DNA from: Ignavibacteriales bacterium
GTDB taxonomy: Bacteria; Bacteroidota; Ignavibacteria; UBA10030; SZUA-254
Direction of reading: 5' to 3'
Length of the DNA: 64,000 nt
Assembly: GCA_016214905.1 (NCBI GenBank)
Contig: JACRMQ010000006.1
Coordinates: 478,510 to 542,509 of the forward strand
This document shows positions 26,748-35,493 of the stretch, one piece after another. Positions within the stretch are counted from its first letter, which is position 1, and each line of letters starts with the position of its first letter. The notes under the pieces were generated by a model that was not told where the DNA came from, ran no database searches, and saw only the letters and a list, made by a program, of their open reading frames with translations. The position numbers were made by a program, and so were the translations under genes.

Positions 26748-27538
26748 AAAGGTCATCGGTTATTGCGCTGTTAACCGATTTTGGTACAATGGACGCTTAT
26801 GTTGCCTCGATGCACGGTGTTATTCTTTCTATCGCGCCGAATACGAAGATAATCGATATTTCTCACTCGATCGAACCACAGAATATAGATGAAGCGGCAT
26901 ACATACTTTGGACATCTTTCAGATATTTCCCTAAACACACAACATTCATATGCGTAGTTGACCCGGGTGTAGGTTCCAACAGAAACATTATTTGCGTTGA
27001 GACTCAGGATTACCGATTCATTGCACCCGATAACGGATTGTTGAAGTATGTTTTAGATTCCGTGCATCGTCCTAAAATTATCGCGGTAAAAAATCAGGAC
27101 TATTTTCTACCGCATGTAAGTACAACATTCCATGGGCGTGATATATTTGCCCCAATAGCCGCCCATCTTGCGAATGGATTATCTCCTTCAAAATTAGGAC
27201 CAAGAACAACACCTTTATTTCATGCTGAACAGTTTATCGAGGTCGATACCTCTTTCAATGATGTTTATAAAGGTTCAGTCATTCATATCGATTATTTCGG
27301 AAATATAATCACGAACTATTTGATAAAAGAAAATAAACACAAAAGATTACATCTGAGTATTGGTAAAAAGATAATTCATAAAAAATATGCTTCATACTCC
27401 GATGCACCAATGCGAACACCTTTCCAAATAGTTGGCAGCAGTGGCTTATTGGAGCTTGTTGTTAAAAATGGGAAAGCAACCGATTACATTACTGCACCAA
27501 TTAAAAGTAAATTGAAGTTGACTGTTTCCGATGAATAA
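26744..27538 (+). CDS. SAM hydroxide adenosyltransferase (DUF62 family)
   Basis: A 264-residue protein of the fluorinase/chlorinase-like DUF62 family, which in non-halogenating members cleaves S-adenosylmethionine to adenosine and methionine using hydroxide. Motifs are LLTDFGTMDAYVASMHGVI (start, with the catalytic-triad Asp), IDISHSIEPQNI, FICVVDPGVGS, FIAPDNGLL, and STTFHGRDIFAPIAAHLANG with the conserved His and Arg. Starts with GTG inside the previous stop and overlaps ribD by 8 bases. Neighbouring dxs and rib genes do not explain its role; adenosine recycling or removal of SAM is possible. Confidence 0.87.
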   Translation: MKRSSVIALLTDFGTMDAYVASMHGVILSIAPNTKIIDISHSIEPQNIDEAAYILWTSFRYFPKHTTFICVVDPGVGSNRNIICVETQDYRFIAPDNGLLKYVLDSVHRPKIIAVKNQDYFLPHVSTTFHGRDIFAPIAAHLANGLSPSKLGPRTTPLFHAEQFIEVDTSFNDVYKGSVIHIDYFGNIITNYLIKENKHKRLHLSIGKKIIHKKYASYSDAPMRTPFQIVGSSGLLELVVKNGKATDYITAPIKSKLKLTVSDE

Positions 27539-28634
27539 TTTACAAAAACAAAAGGATGAGCACTTTATGTTGGAGTGTTTATCACTTGCGCATAAAGGGA
27601 TTGGAGATGTAAATCCCAACCCGATGGTTGGTGCGGTTATTGTCAAAAAAGGTAGAATAATCGGGAAAGGTTATCATCATAATTTCGGCGGACCTCATGC
27701 AGAAGTAAACGCGATCGCGAACTCTACAGAATCAGTAAAAGGTTCAACCATTTATGTCAATCTTGAACCGTGTAATTATTTTGGGAAAACCCCCCCGTGC
27801 ACAGATCTCCTTATAAAAAAAGGAATTAAAAAAGTCGTAATCGGCTCGTTAGATCCGAATCCGCGTGTTACCGGTAAAGGTGTTAAACAATTAAGACAAG
27901 CGGGAATAGAAGTTCGAACAGGCATTCTTGGCAATGAATGTCGGAAACTTAATGAAGTGTTCGAGAAATATATAACAACTCATCTCCCGTTTGTTACTTT
28001 GAAAATTGCACAAACACTTGATGGAAAAATTGCAGACACCAATTATTGTTCCCGCTGGATATCCAATAAAACATCGAGAGACCTGGTGCATAAACTTCGC
28101 TCGCATTATGATGCTATACTTGTGGGTGCCACGACGGTGATTAAAGATAATCCGGAACTCACGACCCACAGCAAGAGTAAAAATAATCCGATTAGAATTA
28201 TTATTGACGGTAATTTGAACTGTTTAGTGAGCGCAAAGGTTTTTAATGACAATAAATCGAAGACAATTCTTGTGATTACGAAACAAACAGCGAAGACTAA
28301 TGTCAAGAAAGTAAAAGATTTAAGAATGAAGGGTGTAAATGTTATTGAATTAACCGGAAACACCAAAGGACAAATATCAACAACCAACCTTCTTCGGTTT
28401 CTTGGTAAGATGGGTATATCATCAATCCTCGTAGAAGGCGGTGAACAAACATTTAGTAGGTTTATTGAAGAGAGAAGTACAGACAAATTGCTCATGTTTA
28501 TCGCTCCGAAAATTCTTGGTTCAGGAATCGCTTCTTTTAATTTGAATAACAGGAATATAAATAAAAGTATTGTACTGAAAAATATAAATAGTTTCATGCT
28601 CGAAGATAATATTGTATTCGAAGGATATTTTTAA
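27531..28634 (+). CDS. ribD: Bifunctional riboflavin deaminase/reductase RibD
   Basis: A 367-residue RibD, performing the second and third steps of riboflavin synthesis: deamination of the pyrimidine intermediate and reduction of its ribosyl chain. The deaminase domain (1-145) has VNPNPMVGAVIV, the zinc motif GGPHAEVNAI and LEPCNYFGKTPPCTD with both Cys ligands. The reductase domain starts near 146 (VTLKIAQTLDGKIAD, SRWISN) and includes DAILVGATTVIKDNPELTTH and ILVEGGEQTFSRF. It overlaps the SAM-cleaving gene by 8 bases and is 12 bases before ribE. No FMN riboswitch precedes it. Confidence 0.94.
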   Translation: MNNLQKQKDEHFMLECLSLAHKGIGDVNPNPMVGAVIVKKGRIIGKGYHHNFGGPHAEVNAIANSTESVKGSTIYVNLEPCNYFGKTPPCTDLLIKKGIKKVVIGSLDPNPRVTGKGVKQLRQAGIEVRTGILGNECRKLNEVFEKYITTHLPFVTLKIAQTLDGKIADTNYCSRWISNKTSRDLVHKLRSHYDAILVGATTVIKDNPELTTHSKSKNNPIRIIIDGNLNCLVSAKVFNDNKSKTILVITKQTAKTNVKKVKDLRMKGVNVIELTGNTKGQISTTNLLRFLGKMGISSILVEGGEQTFSRFIEERSTDKLLMFIAPKILGSGIASFNLNNRNINKSIVLKNINSFMLEDNIVFEGYF

Positions 28635-28646
28635 TAAAATAATATT

Positions 28647-29291
28647 ATGTTTACTGGAATAATTGAAGAAATAGGAAATATTAAATCGATTGCGAAAAAG
28701 GGGAGAGGCTTACTTATCGAAGTAGATGCTCCGTTATCAAACAAGGAGATAAAATTAGGCGACAGTGTCGCGGTTAATGGAGTTTGTCAAACCGTTATCA
28801 AAAAGTCGAAATCAACGTTTATTGTCGAAGCTGTAGAAGAAACACTCAAAAAAACCAATTTCAGTCAAATGAAAAAAGGATATCAGGTTAATATCGAATT
28901 GCCACTAAAAACCGATGGAAGATTTGGTGGACATATAGTATTGGGGCATGTTGACACAGTTGGCGAAATAATTAATATTGAAAAACGAACTAACAGTACA
29001 ATTTATCAGGTAAAATATCAGTCAGATTATAAACACTTTGTGGTTAAAGTAGGATCAATAGCGATTGACGGAATAAGTCTCACAATCGCAGAGGTAAAAA
29101 ATAATACGTTATCTGTCTCAATTATTCCGCATACTCTTGCAAATACAATTATGAAATCGTACAAAGTTGGTACGAGAGTGAATCTTGAATTTGATATAAT
29201 AGGAAAATACGTTGCACAAATTATGAACTCGAAGATCTCTTCTTCGGATAATACCTTAACATTAGAATCTTTAAAAAGATCTGGGTACTAG
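28647..29291 (+). CDS. ribE: Riboflavin synthase alpha subunit
   Basis: A 214-residue enzyme that dismutates 6,7-dimethyl-8-ribityllumazine into riboflavin. It has the two lumazine-binding repeats: MFTGIIEEIGNIKSI with SVAVNGVCQTV in the first, and GGHIVLGHVDTVGEI with IAIDGISLTIAEV in the second, plus IPHTLANTI. Length is standard. It follows ribD by 12 bases and precedes the unknown gene by 4 bases. Also named ribC in some species. Lumazine synthase (ribH) and ribBA are not in the window. Confidence 0.94.
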   Translation: MFTGIIEEIGNIKSIAKKGRGLLIEVDAPLSNKEIKLGDSVAVNGVCQTVIKKSKSTFIVEAVEETLKKTNFSQMKKGYQVNIELPLKTDGRFGGHIVLGHVDTVGEIINIEKRTNSTIYQVKYQSDYKHFVVKVGSIAIDGISLTIAEVKNNTLSVSIIPHTLANTIMKSYKVGTRVNLEFDIIGKYVAQIMNSKISSSDNTLTLESLKRSGY

Positions 29292-29295
29292 AGGT

Positions 29296-30060
29296 ATGGC
29301 TCGGAAGATATTTTACAAAATTGTTGATGAACCGTCGAATAAGATAAGCAATCAGGAATGGGATGATGTCCTGAAATTACAACATTGGTATAATTCCGAA
29401 TTTATCTGGACTGCAGGAAGATTGGGATTTAGAATGTTCGCAGTTTTCCCAAACATTGATTCAAGCATAATCGATTATGAATCGCTTGATAAAATCATAC
29501 ACGAGCGAAAAAAAATACTTCGACAAAACGGTTTAACAGAAAATGAAACAATTCAAGCTCTTGAAGCAGAGGGGCTGGTTATCACACAAAAAGGTGGTTA
29601 CATCGATAAATCGCTAGCGAGCGGATTTACGCGTGTTGCCTGCAATGAGTTTAACGCATACCTCGTGTGTGAATTTTTATTAAAAGCTTCTTTGATACTT
29701 CGGAATTCGACAATTACTGTAACTGACGAAGGAGAATTCATCAAATCGAAAAGTGTGATGTTTCATCAAGGGAATGTAATTCTTCGAAAAGAAAATCAGC
29801 AAACGGGTGAACGATTGCAGGAAATGATATTGAATAGACATATTTTTGCGATTGTTGATCCTACAAAATATAATCATCATCCCGATTACAGGAATACAAT
29901 TAATAATTTTTCAACGCTTAAAGAAGAAGAGAAAGAAGCAATTTTAACCGATTGGAATTGGTTGGGATTCTCGGGTAACTATGATATTCACGGAGATGAT
30001 ATCCGCGGGTATGACCTCAACAAAAAAGTGCACAGCTTTTACCTCGAAATCATAAAATAG
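29296..30060 (+). CDS. Conserved-looking protein of unknown function
   Basis: A 254-residue soluble protein I do not recognise. It has no signal peptide, membrane segments or known catalytic motif. The N-terminal third is rich in aromatic residues and acids (WDDVLKLQHWYNSEFIWTAG); the middle has charged helices (IIHERKKILRQNGLTENETI) and a Gly/Thr segment; the C-terminus is WNWLGFSGNYDIHGDDIRGYD. It starts 4 bases after ribE and ends about 70 bases before secG, so it belongs to the riboflavin-end operon. Full frame, strong packing and normal composition argue that it is a real gene. Confidence 0.7.
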   Translation: MARKIFYKIVDEPSNKISNQEWDDVLKLQHWYNSEFIWTAGRLGFRMFAVFPNIDSSIIDYESLDKIIHERKKILRQNGLTENETIQALEAEGLVITQKGGYIDKSLASGFTRVACNEFNAYLVCEFLLKASLILRNSTITVTDEGEFIKSKSVMFHQGNVILRKENQQTGERLQEMILNRHIFAIVDPTKYNHHPDYRNTINNFSTLKEEEKEAILTDWNWLGFSGNYDIHGDDIRGYDLNKKVHSFYLEIIK

Positions 30061-30129
30061 AAGCTTGAAATTCTGCCTAAAAATCGTTATCTTATAAAGT
30101 TTTAAAATCTCAAAAATTCAAGGAATATT

Positions 30130-30474
30130 ATGTTCGGAATATTGGTAACTCTCGAAATTCTTGTAAGTGTGGTCTTAATGGCAGCTGTTTTAATGCAATC
30201 GAGCAAAGGCGGCGGATTAGCCGGTTCGTTTGGTGGCGCCTCAATGGGAACAGTGTTCGGTGTTCGCCGGACAGCTGATTTTCTTAGCAGAGCCACAACT
30301 ATTTTAGCGACAGTCTTTATATTACTAAGTTTGGTAATTAATATCTTTTTCCTACCTGGTAAACAAGCAACAGGCAGCAGTGTGATTCAGCAAGGGGGAA
30401 CTCAAACTGCAGCCCCGCGTGCATTACCACCTAGCAGCCAGCAAGCAGCGTCTCAGGAACAAAATAAAAAATAA
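30130..30474 (+). CDS. secG: Preprotein translocase subunit SecG
   Basis: A 114-residue inner-membrane SecG: TM1 at about 3-22 (LVTLEILVSVVLMAAVLMQ), the conserved SSKGGGLAGSFGG loop, a short linker with FLSRATTI, and TM2 at about 55-74. The Gln/Ala/Ser-rich tail is a common extension in this phylum. SecG assists SecYE in protein export. It ends the + strand run and is followed by tRNA-Lys 16 bases later. Confidence 0.92.
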   Translation: MFGILVTLEILVSVVLMAAVLMQSSKGGGLAGSFGGASMGTVFGVRRTADFLSRATTILATVFILLSLVINIFFLPGKQATGSSVIQQGGTQTAAPRALPPSSQQAASQEQNKK

Positions 30475-30490
30475 ATTTCAGGATCATTGG

Positions 30491-30563
<73 letters not shown>

Positions 30564-30654
30564 CACATTTGTTATCTTACCTCTTTTAATCGCGTTTTAA
30601 TGAATTAATTTATTTTTACAATAATTAATTTTAAATATTTAGGAAACATATTTT

Positions 30655-31386
30655 ATGCAAAATAATAAAGTTGCAATTGTCACCGGTGGCGGTAAACGGT
30701 TGGGGCGAGCAATTGCGATTGCTCTCGCAGAGAATGGATTTAATGTTGTCGTAAATTATAATAAATCTCTTTCTGGTGCTTTAGAAACAGTCAACCTGAT
30801 AAAAGAGAGAGGTACGGAAGCATTTCCCTTAAAAGCCGATATTTCCAAAAAGACGGATGTTAATCGGTTAGTGAATTCAACAATTAAAAAATTTGGTCGA
30901 ATTGATCTCTTGGTAAATAATTCTGGTATTTTTACTGAAAGTTCCTTATTGAAAACGTCTCAAGAGATTTGGGATAATACAATCGACATTAATTTAAAAG
31001 GAAGTTTCCTTTGCGCGCAGGCAGTTGCACCAATTATGCTTAAGCAAAAAGGAGGGAAGATAATCAACATCTCATCTGTTGGTGGCTTAATCGGTTGGAC
31101 AAATTATTTTTCGTATAGTATATCAAAGGCAGGTGTTATCATGTTAACTCGCCTATTAGCGAAAGAACTTGCGCCATACGTACAAGTAAATACAATTGCC
31201 CCGGGATTTATTGCAATACGTGAAAGTGACAAAAATAATGAATTTAAAATGCCTAAGAAAAAGATATTATTGCAAAAGTACGGAAATATTAAAGATATAA
31301 CGGATATGGTAACCTATTTATCAACTAAATCTGAATATATCACAGGCCAAGTAATACCTATAGACGGCGGAAGATCGATAAAATAA
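30655..31386 (+). CDS. SDR family oxidoreductase
   Basis: A 243-residue short-chain dehydrogenase/reductase with a classical Rossmann pattern: cofactor motif VTGGGKRLGRAIA (about 9-21), LLVNNSG (near 87), the catalytic Ser in NISSVGG and the YSISK active-site Tyr/Lys pair, then VNTIAPGFI and the C-terminal ITGQVIPIDGG. The Arg-containing cofactor loop (GGGKRLGR) resembles the pteridine reductase/FabG-like group that prefers NADPH. The substrate is not determined. It is preceded by a tRNA and followed by ssrA, so it is probably monocistronic. Confidence 0.87.
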   Translation: MQNNKVAIVTGGGKRLGRAIAIALAENGFNVVVNYNKSLSGALETVNLIKERGTEAFPLKADISKKTDVNRLVNSTIKKFGRIDLLVNNSGIFTESSLLKTSQEIWDNTIDINLKGSFLCAQAVAPIMLKQKGGKIINISSVGGLIGWTNYFSYSISKAGVIMLTRLLAKELAPYVQVNTIAPGFIAIRESDKNNEFKMPKKKILLQKYGNIKDITDMVTYLSTKSEYITGQVIPIDGGRSIK

Positions 31387-31429
31387 TCTTAACTTGATTT
31401 GGGGAAATCAAAATAGTATATTTGAAATA

Positions 31430-31782
31430 GGGGATGACATGGATTCGACGGGGATGAGAATGGTTAGAACGGCATCTCGTGCTCTCCGCGTAGCACGTAA
31501 ATAAAGCGGAAAACAATAAGTGCAGATTACAACTACGCACTGGCTGCTTAATTAAAGCAACCCATCCTATGTGATTATGCCCAATGAGTCATAATAGGGT
31601 GTCGCTTAAATTGGGATAGCTTGAAGACATTCTCAGGGTCATCAAGTGAAATTTTACTGAGATAGCTTGCAATGACTGAGTTCGCTCCGGAATTTGTAGG
31701 CAAACCTGTACAGAGCGGACTATTGATGTAAATGTTCTGGTGGTTTTCTCTTCGGACCGGGGTTCAATTCCCCGCATCTCCA
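31430..31782 (+). ncRNA. ssrA: tmRNA (SsrA), predicted tag ADYNYALAA
   Basis: The 5' end GGGGATGACATGGATTCGAC and 3' end GGTTCAATTCCCCGCATCTC form the tRNA-like domain; the acceptor pairs GGGGATG with CATCTCC. Between them lie pseudoknot-forming sequences. The tag reading frame starts at GCA 31522 and ends with TAA at 31549-31551, giving ADYNYALAA, which ends in the usual YALAA degradation signal. CCA is not encoded (CAA follows the discriminator). tmRNA rescues stalled ribosomes with SmpB, whose gene is not in the window. Confidence 0.95.
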
Positions 31783-31784
31783 CA

Positions 31785-31818
31785 ATGCTGTCTAAAAATA
31801 ATGACGGCATTTTTTTTT
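31785..31818 (+). terminator. Terminator of ssrA
   Basis: ATGCTGTC (31785-31792) pairs with GACGGCAT (31803-31810) over a 10-base loop, followed by an uninterrupted run of T. It separates ssrA from dapF. Confidence 0.85.
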
Positions 31819-31847
31819 ATAATCTCTTCAGTATATTATTTAATCAA

Positions 31848-32666
31848 ATGCCTAAAATTAGTATTGATTTTGTCAAAATGACCGGAGCAGGAAATGATTT
31901 TGTTTTGGTCGACAATCGTGAAAGTAGATATAATCTTGACTGGGTATCATTATCTACAAAACTTACAGATCGTCGTTATGGAATCGGTGCGGATGGATTG
32001 TTGGTAATAGAAAAGAGCACACATGCTGATTTTCAAATGAACTATTTCAACGCTGATGGAAGTTACGGTGGAATGTGTGGTAATGGAGGCAGATGTTCTG
32101 CATTGTTTGGTATGAACCTACTACAAAAATCTGAAATTACTTTTGAAGCATTGAATCACATCTATAATGCTAACTTATTAAATGATAAAGTATTATTGCG
32201 GATGAAGGATCCACATTCTATTAAACTCAATCAGTCATTGATTGATATTGAACCATCACCTATTTTGTATAATTTCATTGATACAGGGGCTCCACATGTG
32301 GTAATTTTTGAAAATTATTTTGATATAGACATTTTAATGCTGGGAAAACAGATCAGAAACCATAAAACTTTCACGCCAAGTGGAGCGAATGTTAATTTTG
32401 TTATGATAAATCAGGATAAATCATTATCCATAAGAACGTATGAAAGAGGTGTTGAAGCAGAAACATTTGCCTGTGGGACTGGGTCTATAGCAGCTGCTAT
32501 CGTCTATTCATTGAAAAATAATATTAAACCACCTATCGATGTTCATACTAAAAGTAATGAAATTTTAACAGTGAATTTCGAAATGAAGGAAGATAAGTTT
32601 GCAAATATCATTTTAACCGGATCAGCAAAAATTGTCTATTCAGGGGTAATTACGATTAATATATAA
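31848..32666 (+). CDS. dapF: Diaminopimelate epimerase
   Basis: DapF interconverts LL- and meso-diaminopimelate for lysine and peptidoglycan synthesis. The protein (272 residues from this start) has VKMTGAGNDFVLVDN, the catalytic Cys in MCGNGGRCSALFG, FVMINQ and the second Cys in FACGTGSIAAA. The open frame extends back into ssrA (31740), but ATG 31848 is chosen because the protein then starts just before the conserved region and lies after the ssrA terminator. Convergent with purL. Confidence 0.92.
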   Translation: MPKISIDFVKMTGAGNDFVLVDNRESRYNLDWVSLSTKLTDRRYGIGADGLLVIEKSTHADFQMNYFNADGSYGGMCGNGGRCSALFGMNLLQKSEITFEALNHIYNANLLNDKVLLRMKDPHSIKLNQSLIDIEPSPILYNFIDTGAPHVVIFENYFDIDILMLGKQIRNHKTFTPSGANVNFVMINQDKSLSIRTYERGVEAETFACGTGSIAAAIVYSLKNNIKPPIDVHTKSNEILTVNFEMKEDKFANIILTGSAKIVYSGVITINI

Positions 32667-32712
32667 TACGGATAATATATGTTATGTAAAGTATAATTAC
32701 GGTTTTCTTATA

Positions 32713-34950
32713 TTATTCAATAAACAATTCTTCCATCCTCTTTTCATGTAGATCTCCTATCTGCTGAATTTCGATATTAATAATATCATTAACAATTAAT
32801 TTTTTATTACGTGTTACCTTTCCGAGCAGATTAAACTGAATAGAAAAAAATTCTGCCTGAGATTTTAATTTATTTAATTTATCCGGACTACAACTTACCA
32901 CCACCATCGATTGAGATTCACTAAAAAGATAATAATCTAACCTGTCACCTGTTTTTACATGAATCTCGGCACCAAGGTTAACTTCAGAATTTTTATTTGC
33001 ATGAATAATAGATTCACAAATTGCGATAAGCATGCCGCCATCACTAACATCATGAGCGGAATTAAGTAATCCTTCCTGGTTCAGATTAAGAATTAAATTA
33101 TGTAATCTTTTTTCGCTATCTAAATCGTGTCGTGGTATTTCACCTTTAACCAGACCGTAACAATGATTCAAATATTCAGAACCACCAACTTCAGATTTAT
33201 TCTCACCGAGAAGAATAATCAGATCTTCCGGATTTTTGAACGCCTGCGAGATTGTCTTTGAATAATCTTCAATTTCTCCGATCATTCCTATAACAGGTGT
33301 TGGATATATAGCACCGGTAGGATTTTCATTGTAAAAACTAACATTTCCACCAGTAACAGGAGTACCTAAAAATCTACAAGCATCTCCAATGCCTCGAATC
33401 ACTTCTTTGAATTGCCAGTAGATCTCAGGTTTGTAAGGATTTCCAAAATTTAGACAATTTGTAATTGCAAGAGGTTTTGCACCGCTACAAACCAGATTTC
33501 GAGCACATTCGGCGACAGCTATTTCTGCACCTAAATAAGGATTTAAATATATATATCTTGCGTTGCAATCTGTTTTCATTGCTAATGCTTTAATTGTACT
33601 TTTAATTCGAACTACAGCAGAATCACCGCCATATGATATCGTATTTGTTCTTACCATCGCATCATATTGTTTCGATATCCACCCGCGAGAACAAAGATTA
33701 AGCGAACCGATCATCTTTAAAATTACCTGATTATAATTCGATGGTTCGGGTAAAGCGTTGATGTCAAAATCTCTACATTCATCGATATACTTTGGCTTTG
33801 TTGCTTCTCTTGTATAAACGGGAGCACCGCCGCCAAGTACTAAACTAAATGCCGAGACTTCTGCAATTTTATTTCCATGATGATAAATCTCTACATTGCC
33901 ATTATTTGTCACCTCGCCAATGGTTTCGCATTGCAGATCCCATTTTTGGAAAATTTCTTTTACTTTTATTTCATCTTTTGGTTTAACGACCATTAACATA
34001 CGCTCTTGAGATTCCGATAGCATAATTTCATAACCGCTCATCGCTTTTTCCCTAACAGGCACATCGTCTAAATTAATCTTCATGCCTGTTCCTCCTCGAG
34101 CACTCATCTCTGATGTCGAACATGTTATTCCGGCAGCGCCCATATCTTGTATACCGACAATAACATTTTCTTTTATAGCTTCAAGTGTTGCCTCAAGTAA
34201 TAATTTCTCGGTAAATGGATCTCCAACTTGGACAGATGGCCTTTTACTATCTGACTCTTCCGATATTTCTTCTGACGCAAACGTTGCACCATGTATACCA
34301 TCTCGACCTGTTGAAGAACCAACAATCATAACTAAATTACCAACACCTTTTGCGGCACTCTTGGCAATCAATGAATGTTTTACAATTCCGACAGACATCG
34401 CATTCACAATCGGATTTTCATTATAACAATCATCGAAATAAACATCCCCAGCTACTGTTGGCACACCAAAACTATTTCCATAATCGCCAATACCCTGGAC
34501 AATTCTCTTCATTAAATATTTTGTTCTTGGGTGAGATGGATTTCCGAATCTGAGTGAGTTGAGCGCAGCGATCGGTCTTGCTCCCATCGTGAATATGTCT
34601 CTCATTATTCCGCCAACACCAGTTGCAGCACCTTGATATGGTTCAACCGCTGAAGGATGGTTATGACTTTCAATTTTAAATGCGACTGCCAAACCATCCC
34701 CAATATCAATAAGTCCGGCATTTTCTTCACCAGCTTCAACAAGTAAGCGTTCGCCTGTTCGGGGTAATTTTTTAATTTCCTGAATAGAGTTCTTGTAACT
34801 ACAATGTTCGCTCCACATAACGCTATAGATGCCGAGTTCTGTGTAAGTGGGTGTTCGATTAAGTATCTTAAGAATCTCTTCATATTCTTCTTTTGTAAGA
34901 CCGTGCTTTATTGCAAGTTCAACAGTTACTTCAGGTTCTTGTATATTCAT
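32713..34950 (-). CDS. purL: Phosphoribosylformylglycinamidine synthase subunit PurL
   Basis: A ~745-residue small-type PurL, the ATP-dependent FGAR amidotransferase subunit of purine synthesis that works with PurS and PurQ (neither in the window). Motifs are [33 protein letters not shown] (ATP and substrate binding), [13 protein letters not shown], and [17 protein letters not shown] 34950 fits the family N-terminus; an in-frame ATG at 34971 adds 7 residues and would overlap the upstream gene by 11 bases. It is last in the minus-strand run yqeY-cvpA-mutS2-accC-bccP-purL. Confidence 0.94.
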   Translation of the reverse strand: MNIQEPEVTVELAIKHGLTKEEYEEILKILNRTPTYTELGIYSVMWSEHCSYKNSIQEIKKLPRTGERLLVEAGEENAGLIDIGDGLAVAFKIESHNHPSAVEPYQGAATGVGGIMRDIFTMGARPIAALNSLRFGNPSHPRTKYLMKRIVQGIGDYGNSFGVPTVAGDVYFDDCYNENPIVNAMSVGIVKHSLIAKSAAKGVGNLVMIVGSSTGRDGIHGATFASEEISEESDSKRPSVQVGDPFTEKLLLEATLEAIKENVIVGIQDMGAAGITCSTSEMSARGGTGMKINLDDVPVREKAMSGYEIMLSESQERMLMVVKPKDEIKVKEIFQKWDLQCETIGEVTNNGNVEIYHHGNKIAEVSAFSLVLGGGAPVYTREATKPKYIDECRDFDINALPEPSNYNQVILKMIGSLNLCSRGWISKQYDAMVRTNTISYGGDSAVVRIKSTIKALAMKTDCNARYIYLNPYLGAEIAVAECARNLVCSGAKPLAITNCLNFGNPYKPEIYWQFKEVIRGIGDACRFLGTPVTGGNVSFYNENPTGAIYPTPVIGMIGEIEDYSKTISQAFKNPEDLIILLGENKSEVGGSEYLNHCYGLVKGEIPRHDLDSEKRLHNLILNLNQEGLLNSAHDVSDGGMLIAICESIIHANKNSEVNLGAEIHVKTGDRLDYYLFSESQSMVVVSCSPDKLNKLKSQAEFFSIQFNLLGKVTRNKKLIVNDIINIEIQQIGDLHEKRMEELFIE

Positions 34951-34960
34951 TTTTTTACTT

Positions 34961-35467
34961 TTAGATTGCATCGATAATTATTAATATCTGATCTTTTTCG
35001 ACTGAATTGTTATTTTCAATTTTAATTTCTTTAATTTTGCCGTTAATCGGTGATTTTATTTCATTCTCCATTTTCATCGCCTCCAAAATTACTAATCCTT
35101 GGTCCCGCTTTACGAGCTCACCTTTATTAATCTCAATTTTTTTTACCAAACCGGGCATTGGAGCATTGATGATCACCTCACCTCGCAAATCTGTGGATTT
35201 CTTTTGGAAACGATTCAATAACATTCCTCTGCTATCTTCAATTTTGAGTGGAATAATATGATTACCTACCCAAACTTCAGCATCGGAATTATTATTCTTG
35301 AATGAAGTATAGACTCGATGTTGGGATTTTCCCAAATGGATATCAATCATACCATTTTTTGTTTCAGTTTCCGTAAAATTGCATTCTTTGCCATTGATAA
35401 TGATTTTTTCTGCATCATTAATTACATTATAAATTTTTTCTCCAATAGTAATTTTATATTGTTCCAT
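34961..35467 (-). CDS. Biotin carboxyl carrier protein/biotinyl domain subunit of an acyl-CoA carboxylase
   Basis: A 168-residue protein with an N-terminal beta region and a C-terminal biotinyl domain (about 97-168) containing the biotinylation motif [10 protein letters not shown], preceded by [17 protein letters not shown]. The Lys of AMKM is the biotin site. With the biotin carboxylase 26 bases upstream it forms the carboxylation half of a split acyl-CoA (acetyl-, propionyl- or methylcrotonyl-CoA) carboxylase. The PMPG element and separate small subunit are typical of propionyl-/methylmalonyl-type carriers rather than plain AccB. No carboxyltransferase gene lies in the window. Confidence 0.85.
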   Translation of the reverse strand: MEQYKITIGEKIYNVINDAEKIIINGKECNFTETETKNGMIDIHLGKSQHRVYTSFKNNNSDAEVWVGNHIIPLKIEDSRGMLLNRFQKKSTDLRGEVIINAPMPGLVKKIEINKGELVKRDQGLVILEAMKMENEIKSPINGKIKEIKIENNNSVEKDQILIIIDAI

Positions 35468-35493
35468 AATTCAATTAAATCATATATTTCATG

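Noticed and set aside
27531-28634. FMN riboswitch before ribD
   Set aside because: No RFN-like sequence; ribD overlaps the upstream gene by 8 bases, leaving no leader.
31740-31847. N-terminal extension of dapF
   Set aside because: It overlaps the 3' end of ssrA and its terminator and does not match the DapF family start.
34082-34553. Long + strand ORFs inside purL
   Set aside because: Shadows of the purL coding frame; no independent motif.
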